18,623 nucleotides of DNA from Acholeplasmatales bacterium (GCA_024690445.1 JAILPD010000127.1:1-18623); one strand, 5' to 3'. Positions 1 through 6,619 are shown, counted from the first letter of the stretch. Notes: generated by a model not told the origin, from the letters alone. A program made the numbers and translations.

Positions 1-160
1 CCTTATTAACAAAACTCATAACCATAATCCCAAATTGCCAGCGGAGTAATGTGCTTTGCTCAACAAATAAATGTCAAGCCCCTATAATATATCATATTTA
101 AAAATCTAAATCAAGCATTAATTATATGAAATTAATAACCAGTAGATTATTACTCCAACT
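1..160 (-). promoter_or_regulatory. possible leftward promoter and leader leaving the window
   Basis: Reading leftward, a -35-like TTGATT (114-109) is followed after 17 bases by TATATT (91-86), which would start RNA near 80. The predicted leader (about 80-26) is richer in G and C than its surroundings. An ATG at 25-23 opens a frame of eight codons (M V M S F V N K) before the edge, without a good ribosome binding site. This could be the start of a gene or the end of an insertion sequence. Too little is visible to decide. I see no gene elsewhere in 26-287. Confidence 0.25.
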
Positions 161-189
161 AATTTGTGACAACAGTGTTGACACAATTT
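161..189. repeat. 29-bp imperfect palindrome, possible operator
   Basis: The left half AATTTGTGACAACA (161-174) and right half TGTTGACACAATTT (176-189) are inverted around G175. Twelve of the fourteen position pairs are complementary; 169/181 and 163/187 are not. The one-base centre makes it a poor RNA hairpin but a plausible site for a dimeric repressor. It lies about 50 bases upstream of the leftward promoter-like element at 86-114, so it may control whatever lies off the left edge. It differs from the Rex consensus, whose half-sites are closer together. Confidence 0.4.
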
Positions 190-254
190 CATAATCTTTG
201 TAGGTTTCGTAAAATTGCATCATTCTATATAAACCACGATTATATCGAATCCTT

Positions 255-283
255 TTATAAAAATAAAAAGCCCCAAAGGGCTT
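255..283 (-). terminator. intrinsic terminator after the small membrane gene
   Basis: On the minus strand AAGCCC, a four-base loop and GGGCTT form a stem (268-283), followed by TTTTTATTTTT. It begins five bases after the stop codon of the gene at 288-512. Confidence 0.85.
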
Positions 284-287
284 AATA

Positions 288-512
288 TTATGCTAAAATC
301 ATATGGTGGAATAATAGACACCAAATAGCATCTAAAATACCAAAGAATACGCCTGTGATTGTAACTACGATTGCAATTACAAGACGAATAAGTGAACCTC
401 TATTTAAAGCATCAGACCATCTTACTAAAATTTCAACAACCCAGTTAACAAAAGGAATGAATAATAAGATGATTTGAACTAAACGAGGTAAATTATTAAA
501 AGACTTAGCCAT
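288..512 (-). CDS. small two-helix membrane protein
   Basis: A 74-residue protein of unknown function. A longer reading frame extends upstream to 599, but the ATG at 512 is chosen because AGGAGG sits eight bases before it and the extra 29 residues would cover the promoter (extended -10 TGGTATAAT at 554-546). Two hydrophobic segments are visible at about residues 12-32 and 42-68, separated by a short loop rich in Arg and Trp (VRWSDALNRG), so it should sit in the cytoplasmic membrane. The N-terminal motif NLPRLVQIIL and the later GILDAIW recall small membrane proteins common in Firmicutes genomes; no function is known to me. It ends just before an intrinsic terminator, so it is a single-gene unit. 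It is divergent from, and apparently a distant paralogue of, the gene at 651-866. Confidence 0.75.
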   Translation of the reverse strand: MAKSFNNLPRLVQIILLFIPFVNWVVEILVRWSDALNRGSLIRLVIAIVVTITGVFFGILDAIWCLLFHHMILA

Positions 513-545
513 TAATAGATTCCTCCTTCTACATTTTATGCTAAT

Positions 546-621
546 ATTATACCATTTTCGGCATAAAAATACATATTTTGAGGTAAAAAAACTTTTCATT
601 ATTATACATTAATGCTATAAT
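546..621. promoter_or_regulatory. divergent promoters of the two small membrane genes
   Basis: Leftward, an extended -10 TGGTATAAT occupies 554-546, with a start expected near 539. Rightward, TTTTCA (593-598), 17 bases and the extended -10 TGCTATAAT (613-621) give a start near 628, just before the AAAGGAG ribosome binding site. The two promoters lie back to back within about 75 bases. Confidence 0.6.
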
Positions 622-650
622 AAGTATAGATTTTGAAAGGAGAACGAAAT

Positions 651-866
651 ATGGATTACTTTGATTTACCAAAGATCGTATCTGCTATTTTAGCATTCTT
701 CATTGGTAGCTTACTTGGTGGTATTGTTAGAATCACTGAAGGAAAGATGGTTGCAGGAGTTTTAAGAATTGTATCATTCTTCTTATTCGTTGGTTTCGTC
801 ATCAATATTATCGACTTAGTATTAATTGCTACAAGTGGTAAGATGTTAAGAGTTATTGAACAATAA
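651..866 (+). CDS. small two-helix membrane protein, paralogue of 288-512
   Basis: A 71-residue protein of unknown function, the only certain rightward gene in the window. The ATG at 651 follows AAAGGAG by eight bases; the in-frame TTG at 633 would include the ribosome binding site and is rejected. Two hydrophobic segments, about residues 8-28 and 36-63, are joined by a short loop containing RITEGKM. Read beside the neighbour at 288-512, the order LP-R/K-hydrophobic-V, IL.F, I-x-R, a basic loop, LR and a final G...I-D is shared. This suggests an old duplication followed by divergence, although identity is low. It has its own promoter and ends in a strong terminator. No catalytic residues are apparent; membrane organisation or stress roles are only guesses. 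Confidence 0.75.
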   Translation: MDYFDLPKIVSAILAFFIGSLLGGIVRITEGKMVAGVLRIVSFFLFVGFVINIIDLVLIATSGKMLRVIEQ

Positions 867-885
867 TTGTAATTAAGAAAACAAC

Positions 886-915
886 AAAGGCTACAAATTG
901 TAGCCTTTTTGTTTT
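886..915. terminator. bidirectional terminator between converging genes
   Basis: AAGGCTACA and TGTAGCCTT pair around a three-base AAT loop, with TTTTTGTTTT on the plus side and AAC/T-rich sequence on the minus side. It serves the rightward gene ending at 866, and it immediately follows the stop of the leftward GH28 gene at 914. Confidence 0.8.
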
Positions 916-2308
916 ATGCATTTAATACTTCATGCTTATAATATTCTTCTTTATTAGCTGCCTTTATTGTAGTATTTTCTAATACAATATTCTTACACTT
1001 CTTTAAATCAAAGCTCTTATCAGCTGAAATTTGAGAATTCTTAATTGTAATATCATGAATAGGAAGCTGTGGTAATCCATCAACCTTTAGAGCAATCTTA
1101 GATGCATTACATTTAACATTATCAACTGTAATATTTTTAAATTCAGGAACGTCTTCCATTTCTACTGTGACTTCTCCTTCATTTTCATCTTCTATATTCT
1201 TTAATACATATCCCATTGTAAATATCATTGCCTCACCAATAATATTTATCATATTAGTATCCTTAATAGTAATGTTTTCTACTACACCACCACGACCTAA
1301 AGCTGACTTAAATCTAATACCAATATCAGTACCTGAGAATGTACAATTCTCAACTAAGATATTAGATACACCTCTAGACATTTCAGATCCTACAACAAAT
1401 CCACCATGAGCATCAAATACCTTACAGTCATGAATCCAAACATTCTTTGTTGGAATTTTTGTTTCTCTAGCCTTTTTATTCTTTCCAGACTTAATACAAA
1501 TACCATCATCACCAACTTCAAATACAGTATTGGCAATTTCAACATTTTGACATGATTCTACATCAATTCCATCACCATTTTGAGCACTAAACTTATTCTT
1601 GATGACAGCCTTATTCATAGTGAAGTTTGTACAATATAAAGGATGTACATTCCATGCAGGTGAATTAGATAATGTTACACCTTCAATTAAAACCTTGTCA
1701 CATTTTCTAAATGAAACAAATACAGGTCTATACATATCCCAGCATTCAGATGCTATCTCTAGTGCCTTTGGATTATCATATGAAGGCTCCTTACCACATA
1801 CACCATTATAATATGTCTCAGTTGGACACCATATTTCAGTTTCACCAGTCTTAAAGATATATGGGGATTTCTTTAAGCATCTTTCCCATTCTTTTTCAGT
1901 AAGCTTAAATTTCTTAATACCTCTCCATAAATCACCAGATCCATCCATTACACCCTTACCTGTAATAGCTATATTAGTAGCGCCTTGGGCTGAAATTGGA
2001 GATATAGCTCTAATCTTTTCAATTCCTTCATATTCAGTAAAATATAAAGGATATTCTTCCTTATTTTTAGTGAATTTAACGTAAGCACCTTCTACTAAAT
2101 GAAGATTTACATTACTCTTTATTTCAATTGGACCAGTCATATAAAAGCCAGATGGAACTATAACAGTACCTCCACCTTCCTTATTACATGTATCTATGGC
2201 TTTTTGAATAGCTTCTTTATTATTAAATTCATAATCAGATTTCGCACCAAAATCTAAAATATTATATTTAGCATCTCTAAAGGTAGGTAATTCAATTTTA
2301 AAATCCAT
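914..2308 (-). CDS. GH28 family polygalacturonase-like glycosidase
   Basis: A 464-residue right-handed beta-helix enzyme of glycoside hydrolase family 28, expected to hydrolyse galacturonic acid-containing (pectic) chains by inversion. An opening ILDFGAKSD, typical of these folds, is at about 18-25. SPAWNVHP is at 216-223, NGDGID at 244-249 (Asp246), GDDG at 266-269 (Asp267/268), His301 lies in DAHGGF, and RFK at 332-334. These match the conserved active-site positions of the family, so it looks active. The length fits bacterial exo-acting members. There is no signal peptide, so it probably works in the cytoplasm on imported oligogalacturonides; rhamnogalacturonan or xylogalacturonan fragments are alternatives. 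The start follows AAAGGAG. No transporter or uronate pathway gene lies beside it, which is unusual for pectin use. It probably has its own promoter (TGATATTAT near 2345). Confidence 0.9.
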   Translation of the reverse strand: MDFKIELPTFRDAKYNILDFGAKSDYEFNNKEAIQKAIDTCNKEGGGTVIVPSGFYMTGPIEIKSNVNLHLVEGAYVKFTKNKEEYPLYFTEYEGIEKIRAISPISAQGATNIAITGKGVMDGSGDLWRGIKKFKLTEKEWERCLKKSPYIFKTGETEIWCPTETYYNGVCGKEPSYDNPKALEIASECWDMYRPVFVSFRKCDKVLIEGVTLSNSPAWNVHPLYCTNFTMNKAVIKNKFSAQNGDGIDVESCQNVEIANTVFEVGDDGICIKSGKNKKARETKIPTKNVWIHDCKVFDAHGGFVVGSEMSRGVSNILVENCTFSGTDIGIRFKSALGRGGVVENITIKDTNMINIIGEAMIFTMGYVLKNIEDENEGEVTVEMEDVPEFKNITVDNVKCNASKIALKVDGLPQLPIHDITIKNSQISADKSFDLKKCKNIVLENTTIKAANKEEYYKHEVLNA

Positions 2309-2335
2309 ATTATCGTTCTCCTTTAATAATCTTAT

Positions 2336-2372
2336 ATAAATATAATATCATATTTATTTATATAATCTAGAA
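2336..2372 (-). promoter_or_regulatory. probable promoter of the GH28 gene
   Basis: Between the terminator at 2371-2397 and the GH28 start, the minus strand carries an extended -10-like TGATATTAT (about 2352-2344) in very AT-rich sequence, without a clear -35. It would give a short leader ending in the AAAGGAG site, and makes GH28 independent of the module upstream. Confidence 0.4.
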
Positions 2373-2397
2373 AAAAATGTCCACCATAAGGTGAACA
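2371..2397 (-). terminator. terminator closing the accessory module transcript
   Basis: On the minus strand TGTTCACC, loop TTAT and GGTGGACA form an eight-pair stem with one mismatch (2378-2397), followed by seven T residues. It closes transcription coming from the RpoC-like gene. The hairpin resembles the one at 12825-12840 (TCCACC/GGTGGA). Confidence 0.8.
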
Positions 2398-2405
2398 TTC
2401 ATTCG
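2391..2405 (+). repeat. left boundary repeat of the accessory module
   Basis: GTGAACATTCATTCG here matches 14 of 15 bases with GTGAACATTCGTTCG at 6620-6634, in the same orientation. All four module genes lie between the two copies. It overlaps the terminator stem. No integrase gene is visible. Confidence 0.4.
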
Positions 2406-2510
2406 CGGTAATACCCGGAACCCCTTTACGATATTAAGCCATTTTCTTTAAAACGGTTCAAATACATAACCCATATGGTTAGGCTTTTTTAGTTATTTCC
2501 AAGCGCAAAT
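2404..2510 (-). other. structured, GC-richer 3' region of unknown role
   Basis: Downstream of the RpoC-like gene the minus strand contains, in order, TTGCGCTTGG, a TAACC/GGTTA hairpin (about 2483-2469), CCGTTTT pairing with AAAATGG (2455-2438), and GGGTATTACCGCG (2416-2404), just before the terminator. The last motif is close to the T-box antiterminator consensus AGGGTGGNACCGCG, but the tRNA-pairing TGGN is replaced by TATT. It could be a structured 3' UTR, a small RNA, a decayed T-box or chance. No protein frame with a start and ribosome binding site covers it. Confidence 0.3.
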
Positions 2511-2570
2511 AATAATTTAGAAAATATTTTATAACATAAATTTTTCAAACCAATTTATTTTATTTAGATC

Positions 2571-3566
2571 TTAAGCAACATCATTTTTATAGTTATTAAT
2601 AATATTAAACAACTCATCAACAGCATTAAACATTTTTTCCCTATAAAATTTAGCAACTAAAAATGAAGCATCTTTTTCATGTTTCAATCTTTCGTTAGCA
2701 ATAAACAACTCCCCATATGCGTAATTTAACTTGTCCATAAACAAGTATACCTTTTTACTATTATCATTTGAAGCGGATGATAAATCTTTATCAGTAAATG
2801 AATATATAAGCGGTCTAAATTTTGGAGGTATAACAATTATTTCATTTGTAATAAAGCATGATGGTTTCTTTGAATTTTTTATTAATTTCTCGACTATCTT
2901 TATTAATATTTTTTTATTCCAGTCATCTAATTCTTTAATTTTTTCGTATAAATCATTTAAATTAATACTATCTAAAACCTTTATAAAAAAATCACAACAA
3001 TTTCTATAATCAATTAATGTAACATTTTTATAAGTTCCATAACATGATTTTCTTTCTAATATCATACTATACTCTTGTAAACCAATAACTTCAGCCTTTT
3101 TCCAATCACAGCAATCAGAATCAATCATTAAACATTCTTTACCATTAATAATATCTTTTATATTTTGTTTTCTCTTTCCAAAAATATATCTTAAAAGTTC
3201 AACTCCTTCTTGTTTAACATATGGATACTGTAAAACCATTTTCGCACATTGCCTTAAAAATACATTTTCATTCTCAATTTCGGAATTATATATATCCATA
3301 ATATATTGATCATGCTTAGAATCTTCTTCAGCAAAACTACTCAAGCGATAGTCTATTGTCCTAAAAATTTGTGGGCTGAACAACCCATTATCGTCTATTG
3401 ATAAAAGTCTATCACTTAATCCAAACATTCTTTTAAAATAAGAGCCAAAAATAGATTCTTCATTACCAGTAAAAATGTGGCATGAAGAAACAATAGGTAA
3501 ATCAATCAAATCCCATTTATCAAAATAATTACCACATAATAAATCAATATCTATAACTTTACTCAT
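2571..3566 (-). CDS. stand-alone protein like the RNA polymerase beta-prime N-terminal clamp region
   Basis: A 331-residue protein, last of a four-gene leftward module. The ATG follows GGAAGGAG, and the frame is intact. Residues 61-331 appear collinear with the first third of RpoC: GLFSPQIF (61-68) matches GLFCERIF; KKAEVIGLQEY (156-166) matches KKQLLSEKEY; FIKVLDSINLNDLYEKIKEL (194-213) matches the KLLQDIDL...LKEEL stretch; NSKKPSCFI (231-239) matches NSGNKPSWMI; IPPKFRPL (246-253) matches the very conserved IPPELRPM; and REKMFNAVDELF (309-320) matches NEKRMLQEAVDAL. The piece between the last two corresponds to the clamp helices of beta-prime, where sigma factor binds. The zinc ribbon after GLFS..IF is missing, and the protein stops before the rudder and the catalytic NADFDGD, so it cannot polymerise RNA. 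Ten or more cysteines show no clear metal pattern. A decoy, an RNA polymerase- or sigma-binding regulator, or a sensor of an attacking polymerase-targeting protein are inferences. Confidence 0.72.
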   Translation of the reverse strand: MSKVIDIDLLCGNYFDKWDLIDLPIVSSCHIFTGNEESIFGSYFKRMFGLSDRLLSIDDNGLFSPQIFRTIDYRLSSFAEEDSKHDQYIMDIYNSEIENENVFLRQCAKMVLQYPYVKQEGVELLRYIFGKRKQNIKDIINGKECLMIDSDCCDWKKAEVIGLQEYSMILERKSCYGTYKNVTLIDYRNCCDFFIKVLDSINLNDLYEKIKELDDWNKKILIKIVEKLIKNSKKPSCFITNEIIVIPPKFRPLIYSFTDKDLSSASNDNSKKVYLFMDKLNYAYGELFIANERLKHEKDASFLVAKFYREKMFNAVDELFNIINNYKNDVA

Positions 3567-3637
3567 TATTAATTCTCCTTCCTATATCTTTTGCTCATGC
3601 AAATATATACTTTGTATGAACTTATAATTTCTATTTA

Positions 3638-4036
3638 TTACTTAATAAGTTTACCATCAAGCTTAAAAGTTATTGAATTTGATAATGAAATTAGAGCATA
3701 GTAATTATGTTTATCATCGTTATATTTAAGCTCAATAGGAGTAAATGCAAATGCTGTAATATGTTCATCAACTAATTCGCCATTTACTATTAAATAGTGT
3801 TTTTCCCATCCTGCATATATAACAATATTAACGCCATCGATATTAAATTCTTTAATGGAAATCGCAAAAGAAAATATAAACATAATCAAGAATACAATTT
3901 CAAGAAAGTAAAAATATAACAAATAATAATTGCCTACTGCTATACCAATTATACCTATCGTAATGAAAATCACATTAAGTATTCCCCATATTAATATTGA
4001 TAACCATTTAAACCTTTTAAATCTATCTATTGTCAT
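3638..4036 (-). CDS. small two-helix membrane protein with C-terminal beta-rich domain
   Basis: A 132-residue protein I do not recognise, third in the accessory module. The ATG at 4036 is preceded by AAAGGAG at seven bases. A basic N-terminus (DRFKRFKW) leads into two hydrophobic helices at about 10-34 and 38-60. These are followed by a soluble domain of roughly 70 residues with alternating hydrophobic positions and turn residues (VYAGWEKHYLIVNGELVDEH), which looks like a compact beta-sheet fold exposed on one face of the membrane. There is no enzyme motif. It lies 27 bases after the coiled-coil gene and 71 bases before the RpoC-like gene, so co-transcription is likely. With both upstream neighbours also membrane proteins, a shared membrane complex is a reasonable inference. 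Confidence 0.7.
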   Translation of the reverse strand: MTIDRFKRFKWLSILIWGILNVIFITIGIIGIAVGNYYLLYFYFLEIVFLIMFIFSFAISIKEFNIDGVNIVIYAGWEKHYLIVNGELVDEHITAFAFTPIELKYNDDKHNYYALISLSNSITFKLDGKLIK

Positions 4037-4063
4037 AAAATCACTCCTTTAATTATACATAAA

Positions 4064-4738
4064 TTATAATACTCCAAAAATAATTAGTATAATTAAAACA
4101 ATTAGTGTTAAAACTGAAATAGCTGACGTAATCCAGCATATTCTAAAGGAGATTGTACTTCTCTTTTTTTCTTTTTTATACATATTTAATTGACTAACCA
4201 ATTCTTTGTGTTGAGATTTATAAGAATAAATGAGTGCTCCTATTTCTTCTGCTTTATTATCTAAATCATTCAATTCCTTTTGATGCTTTAAAGCATTCTC
4301 TCTCCAATTGTCAGAGTCAATTAAACTTAGTTCATGACTTACCTTATTTTTAAACTCTTTTATCTTCTCGACTGTTTTTTCTAAACGATCAGCAATATTA
4401 TCGATATCTTTTTGTGCATCTTCAGCTTTGTTAGTTGCTTCTACAGCTTTATTAAATGCAGCAACAATGTTGGTATCTAAAGACTCAAAAACATTATGTA
4501 TTTCGGTAAACTGTTTATAATACATATTAATCTTATTATTTAAATTGATAAAATTCTTTTGAACTTGTTCTGCAAATTCATTCATTTCAGCACCAGTAAC
4601 TTTGGCATTATGTTTAATTAATCCTGTTTTTTCTTGAAAGCGTTCGAACTCATGTAATTTCTTATTTTCTTTCGCCATCTTATCAATATTAGCTAGCGAC
4701 TTATCGATCTTATTCTTTTTTACTACTAATTCATTCAT
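4064..4738 (-). CDS. tail-anchored coiled-coil membrane protein
   Basis: A 224-residue protein of unknown function, second in the accessory module. Residues 1-195 are highly charged and almost free of proline, with heptad-like spacing of Leu/Ile/Val, notably at about 95-140 (DAQKDIDNIADRLEKTVEKI) and 145-190, so a long coiled coil is expected. The last 25 or so residues (from about 199) are a single strongly hydrophobic helix preceded by KKEKKR, giving a tail anchor with the bulk in the cytoplasm. The start is only 14 bases from the previous stop, and its GAGGT ribosome binding site overlaps that stop codon, which implies translational coupling to the HNH-motif membrane protein. Scaffold, signal transmitter or oligomerising partner are possible roles; none is shown. 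Confidence 0.75.
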   Translation of the reverse strand: MNELVVKKNKIDKSLANIDKMAKENKKLHEFERFQEKTGLIKHNAKVTGAEMNEFAEQVQKNFINLNNKINMYYKQFTEIHNVFESLDTNIVAAFNKAVEATNKAEDAQKDIDNIADRLEKTVEKIKEFKNKVSHELSLIDSDNWRENALKHQKELNDLDNKAEEIGALIYSYKSQHKELVSQLNMYKKEKKRSTISFRICWITSAISVLTLIVLIILIIFGVL

Positions 4739-4752
4739 AATTTAGTACCTCA

Positions 4753-6390
4753 TTATTCCATATCATCCAACATAGAAGAAATATTTTTAAATTTAGATTC
4801 GTTTTGTGATTCTCTTTCTTCATTTAAAGTCTTCTTGGCCTTTTCAATTTCTTTAATTACTTGTTTTACAGTATATGCTGATTTACTAGCCGCATCATCA
4901 ACTATAGTAGTATATAAATCAAACTGATTATCTTGTAGAGCTAATATACCATCTTGTACAACCATTCGCTTAGCTGTATTTTCGCTTAACATTCTATTAG
5001 CTAATGCACCATCAATCTTCTTCAATACAATAGCACCACATATACCTGCTGTTAATCCACCAAAGAATATACCAAATAATCCAGCTGGAGAACCTAACAC
5101 AGGAATTGAAACAGCAAGTGGCGGAGCTGCAACAGTTAAAGCCGCTGTGATTCCAGCACCTAACGCTATTCCTCCAGACGTTGTTAATCCAATAGTAACA
5201 ATTTTACCAATATCCATTACTAAAGTGCTTGTTTCTTTACCTTTATTATTTGGATTTCTTAAATATTGTCTTACTTGACCAATTGTTTTTCCACCTATTT
5301 TTAAGAATAAAAATGCTTTTCTAATCATTGGTATAATAACACCATATATTTGTGTCAATATAACTGTAGCACCAACATCAACAGATAATAATACATTTTT
5401 CTTAAAATCTTTCACAAAATCAGATATTGCATTTTTCAAATGCGAAAAGAAAGTTCTTACCTTTCTATCTTTTTCACCCAACCATATAACCAATTCCTGG
5501 AATACAGTTCTAGTCAATTTTGCTAATAAAGCTACAGCGATTGCTTGAGTAGTAACACCGGCTGATCTTAATGCCTCCGCTCTTCTTGAAGCATTGCCCT
5601 CATCTATTGCACGTTGTTCTCCTTCATTTTTTCTCTTATCCCATTCTTTTCTAGCCTTAGCATCTTTTTCTCTTAACTTTTCTTCATCAGCATCTGATAT
5701 ATCAAAAATCTCTTTTGGCTTTTGACCTTTAGCATTGGGATTATCTAACCAATCTGATGTAGATAAATCCGACTTTGACTGATTCCAACTAGAATCAATC
5801 TCATTTAAATTATGTTCACTATTAGCAAATTTTACTTTATCGCTTTCATCTAAAAATGTACCTGCTTCTTTATCTCTCATTATCTCAGCGGCTGAAATAG
5901 TATGATCCATTGCAGTATGATTTTCTTTTGAACCTGTTGGTCTATCTTTATCAAAAATGTATCTTGCTTCCTTAAGTACAGTTTCCTCTTTAGTACCCAT
6001 TCTTGTTGAGTGAGTTTCTATATTTCCATCTGAATCTCTTTGAAAATTCTTTTGATAAGAATCATATCTTTTTTGATATTTTTCAGTATTACCAAAATTA
6101 TGAGATGGCATTTCTCCGTTAACAAACTTATCAGGATCTAAATAGTGATCAGCTTTCTTTAAACTTAATTTTAAGTTATGGTTCTCTTTTATGAAGTCTT
6201 GTCCTGCTTGACCTCCAATTTGGATAATAAATTGTTCCCAAACAATTTGTGATATCGAGTCAATAAGTTTTTTACCATTACCAATTTCTTTTCTATCTAA
6301 CTCAATTCTCTCTAATTCTTTAAGTTGAGTCCCAATTTGTTCTTGTAATTCTCTATCTAATTCGTCATAATCTAATTCAATATCGTTCAT
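4753..6390 (-). CDS. membrane protein with N-terminal HNH-like nuclease motif
   Basis: A 545-residue protein, first gene of the accessory module. The ATG at 6390 is preferred because GGTGGTGAG lies just before it; an in-frame ATG at 6408 would add six residues but has no ribosome binding site. The soluble N-terminal half has MDHTISAAEI (161-170), then HNL (193-195) and N203..K206 in SSWNQSKSD. The order D-H, N-L, N-x-x-K is that of the HNH/treble-clef nuclease core, here without zinc cysteines. A very charged helical linker follows (about 225-270). The C-terminal half holds hydrophobic segments at about 280-302, 333-363 and 398-457, the last Gly/Ala-rich and hairpin-like, then a charged helical tail. 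The layout suggests a nuclease or nucleic acid-binding domain tethered to the membrane, as in some effector proteins. The nuclease call is moderate; the function is unproven. Confidence 0.65.
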   Translation of the reverse strand: MNDIELDYDELDRELQEQIGTQLKELERIELDRKEIGNGKKLIDSISQIVWEQFIIQIGGQAGQDFIKENHNLKLSLKKADHYLDPDKFVNGEMPSHNFGNTEKYQKRYDSYQKNFQRDSDGNIETHSTRMGTKEETVLKEARYIFDKDRPTGSKENHTAMDHTISAAEIMRDKEAGTFLDESDKVKFANSEHNLNEIDSSWNQSKSDLSTSDWLDNPNAKGQKPKEIFDISDADEEKLREKDAKARKEWDKRKNEGEQRAIDEGNASRRAEALRSAGVTTQAIAVALLAKLTRTVFQELVIWLGEKDRKVRTFFSHLKNAISDFVKDFKKNVLLSVDVGATVILTQIYGVIIPMIRKAFLFLKIGGKTIGQVRQYLRNPNNKGKETSTLVMDIGKIVTIGLTTSGGIALGAGITAALTVAAPPLAVSIPVLGSPAGLFGIFFGGLTAGICGAIVLKKIDGALANRMLSENTAKRMVVQDGILALQDNQFDLYTTIVDDAASKSAYTVKQVIKEIEKAKKTLNEERESQNESKFKNISSMLDDME

Positions 6391-6430
6391 ATTAAGACTC
6401 ACCACCATTCAGTTAAAAACGTAATTATAT

Positions 6431-6446
6431 TTAATATATTATAGCA
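6431..6446 (-). promoter_or_regulatory. promoter of the accessory module
   Basis: The extended -10 TGCTATAAT (6446-6438) lies about 50 bases before the chosen start at 6390; no good -35 is seen, as is common with the TG extension. RNA should begin near 6431, giving a 40-base leader. It lies downstream of two hairpins that stop the hydrogenase transcript, so the module is independently expressed. Confidence 0.6.
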
Positions 6447-6483
6447 TATCGAATAATACATTATAAATAGATACCTCAAATAT

Positions 6484-6515
6484 AAAACAAAAACACATGG
6501 ATTGTCTACTCCATG
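6484..6515 (-). terminator. second, weaker terminator after the hydrogenase operon
   Basis: On the minus strand CATGGA and TCCATG pair (6515-6510 with 6501-6496) around an eight-base loop, followed by TGTTTTTGTTTT. It stands in tandem behind the stronger hairpin at 6538-6561. Confidence 0.5.
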
Positions 6516-6529
6516 ATAATTCTCTATAA

Positions 6530-6561
6530 AAATCAAAAAAATGGCTTATTTAAGCCATTTT
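6530..6561 (-). terminator. strong terminator after the hydrogenase operon
   Basis: AAAATGGCTTA and TAAGCCATTTT pair almost without a loop (6561-6551 with 6548-6538), followed by TTTTTTGATTTTT on the minus strand. The distance from the hydA stop is about 75 bases. Confidence 0.85.
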
Positions 6562-6619
6562 ATTGATAAATTCAAACTATTATATTAGATATAAGCGGTT
6601 CGGATACATATTACAAATA

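Noticed and set aside
72..77. TTGACA on the minus strand as a -35 box
   Set aside because: The sequence 17 bases downstream (GCACAT) is not a -10; the promoter-like pair at 86-114 is better.
1167..1409. 80-residue rightward frame inside the GH28 gene
   Set aside because: It lies wholly antisense to a conserved GH28 coding region and has no start signals.
2404..2414. CGCGGTAATAC, identical to a universal 16S rRNA segment
   Set aside because: The match stops at 11 bases, and the flanks bear no resemblance to rRNA; it is chance or part of the T-box-like motif.
2454..2468. GGTTCAAATAC, resembling a tRNA T-loop (also GGTTCGGATAC at 6597-6607)
   Set aside because: The bases on either side do not form a T-stem and no cloverleaf can be built, so no tRNA is called.
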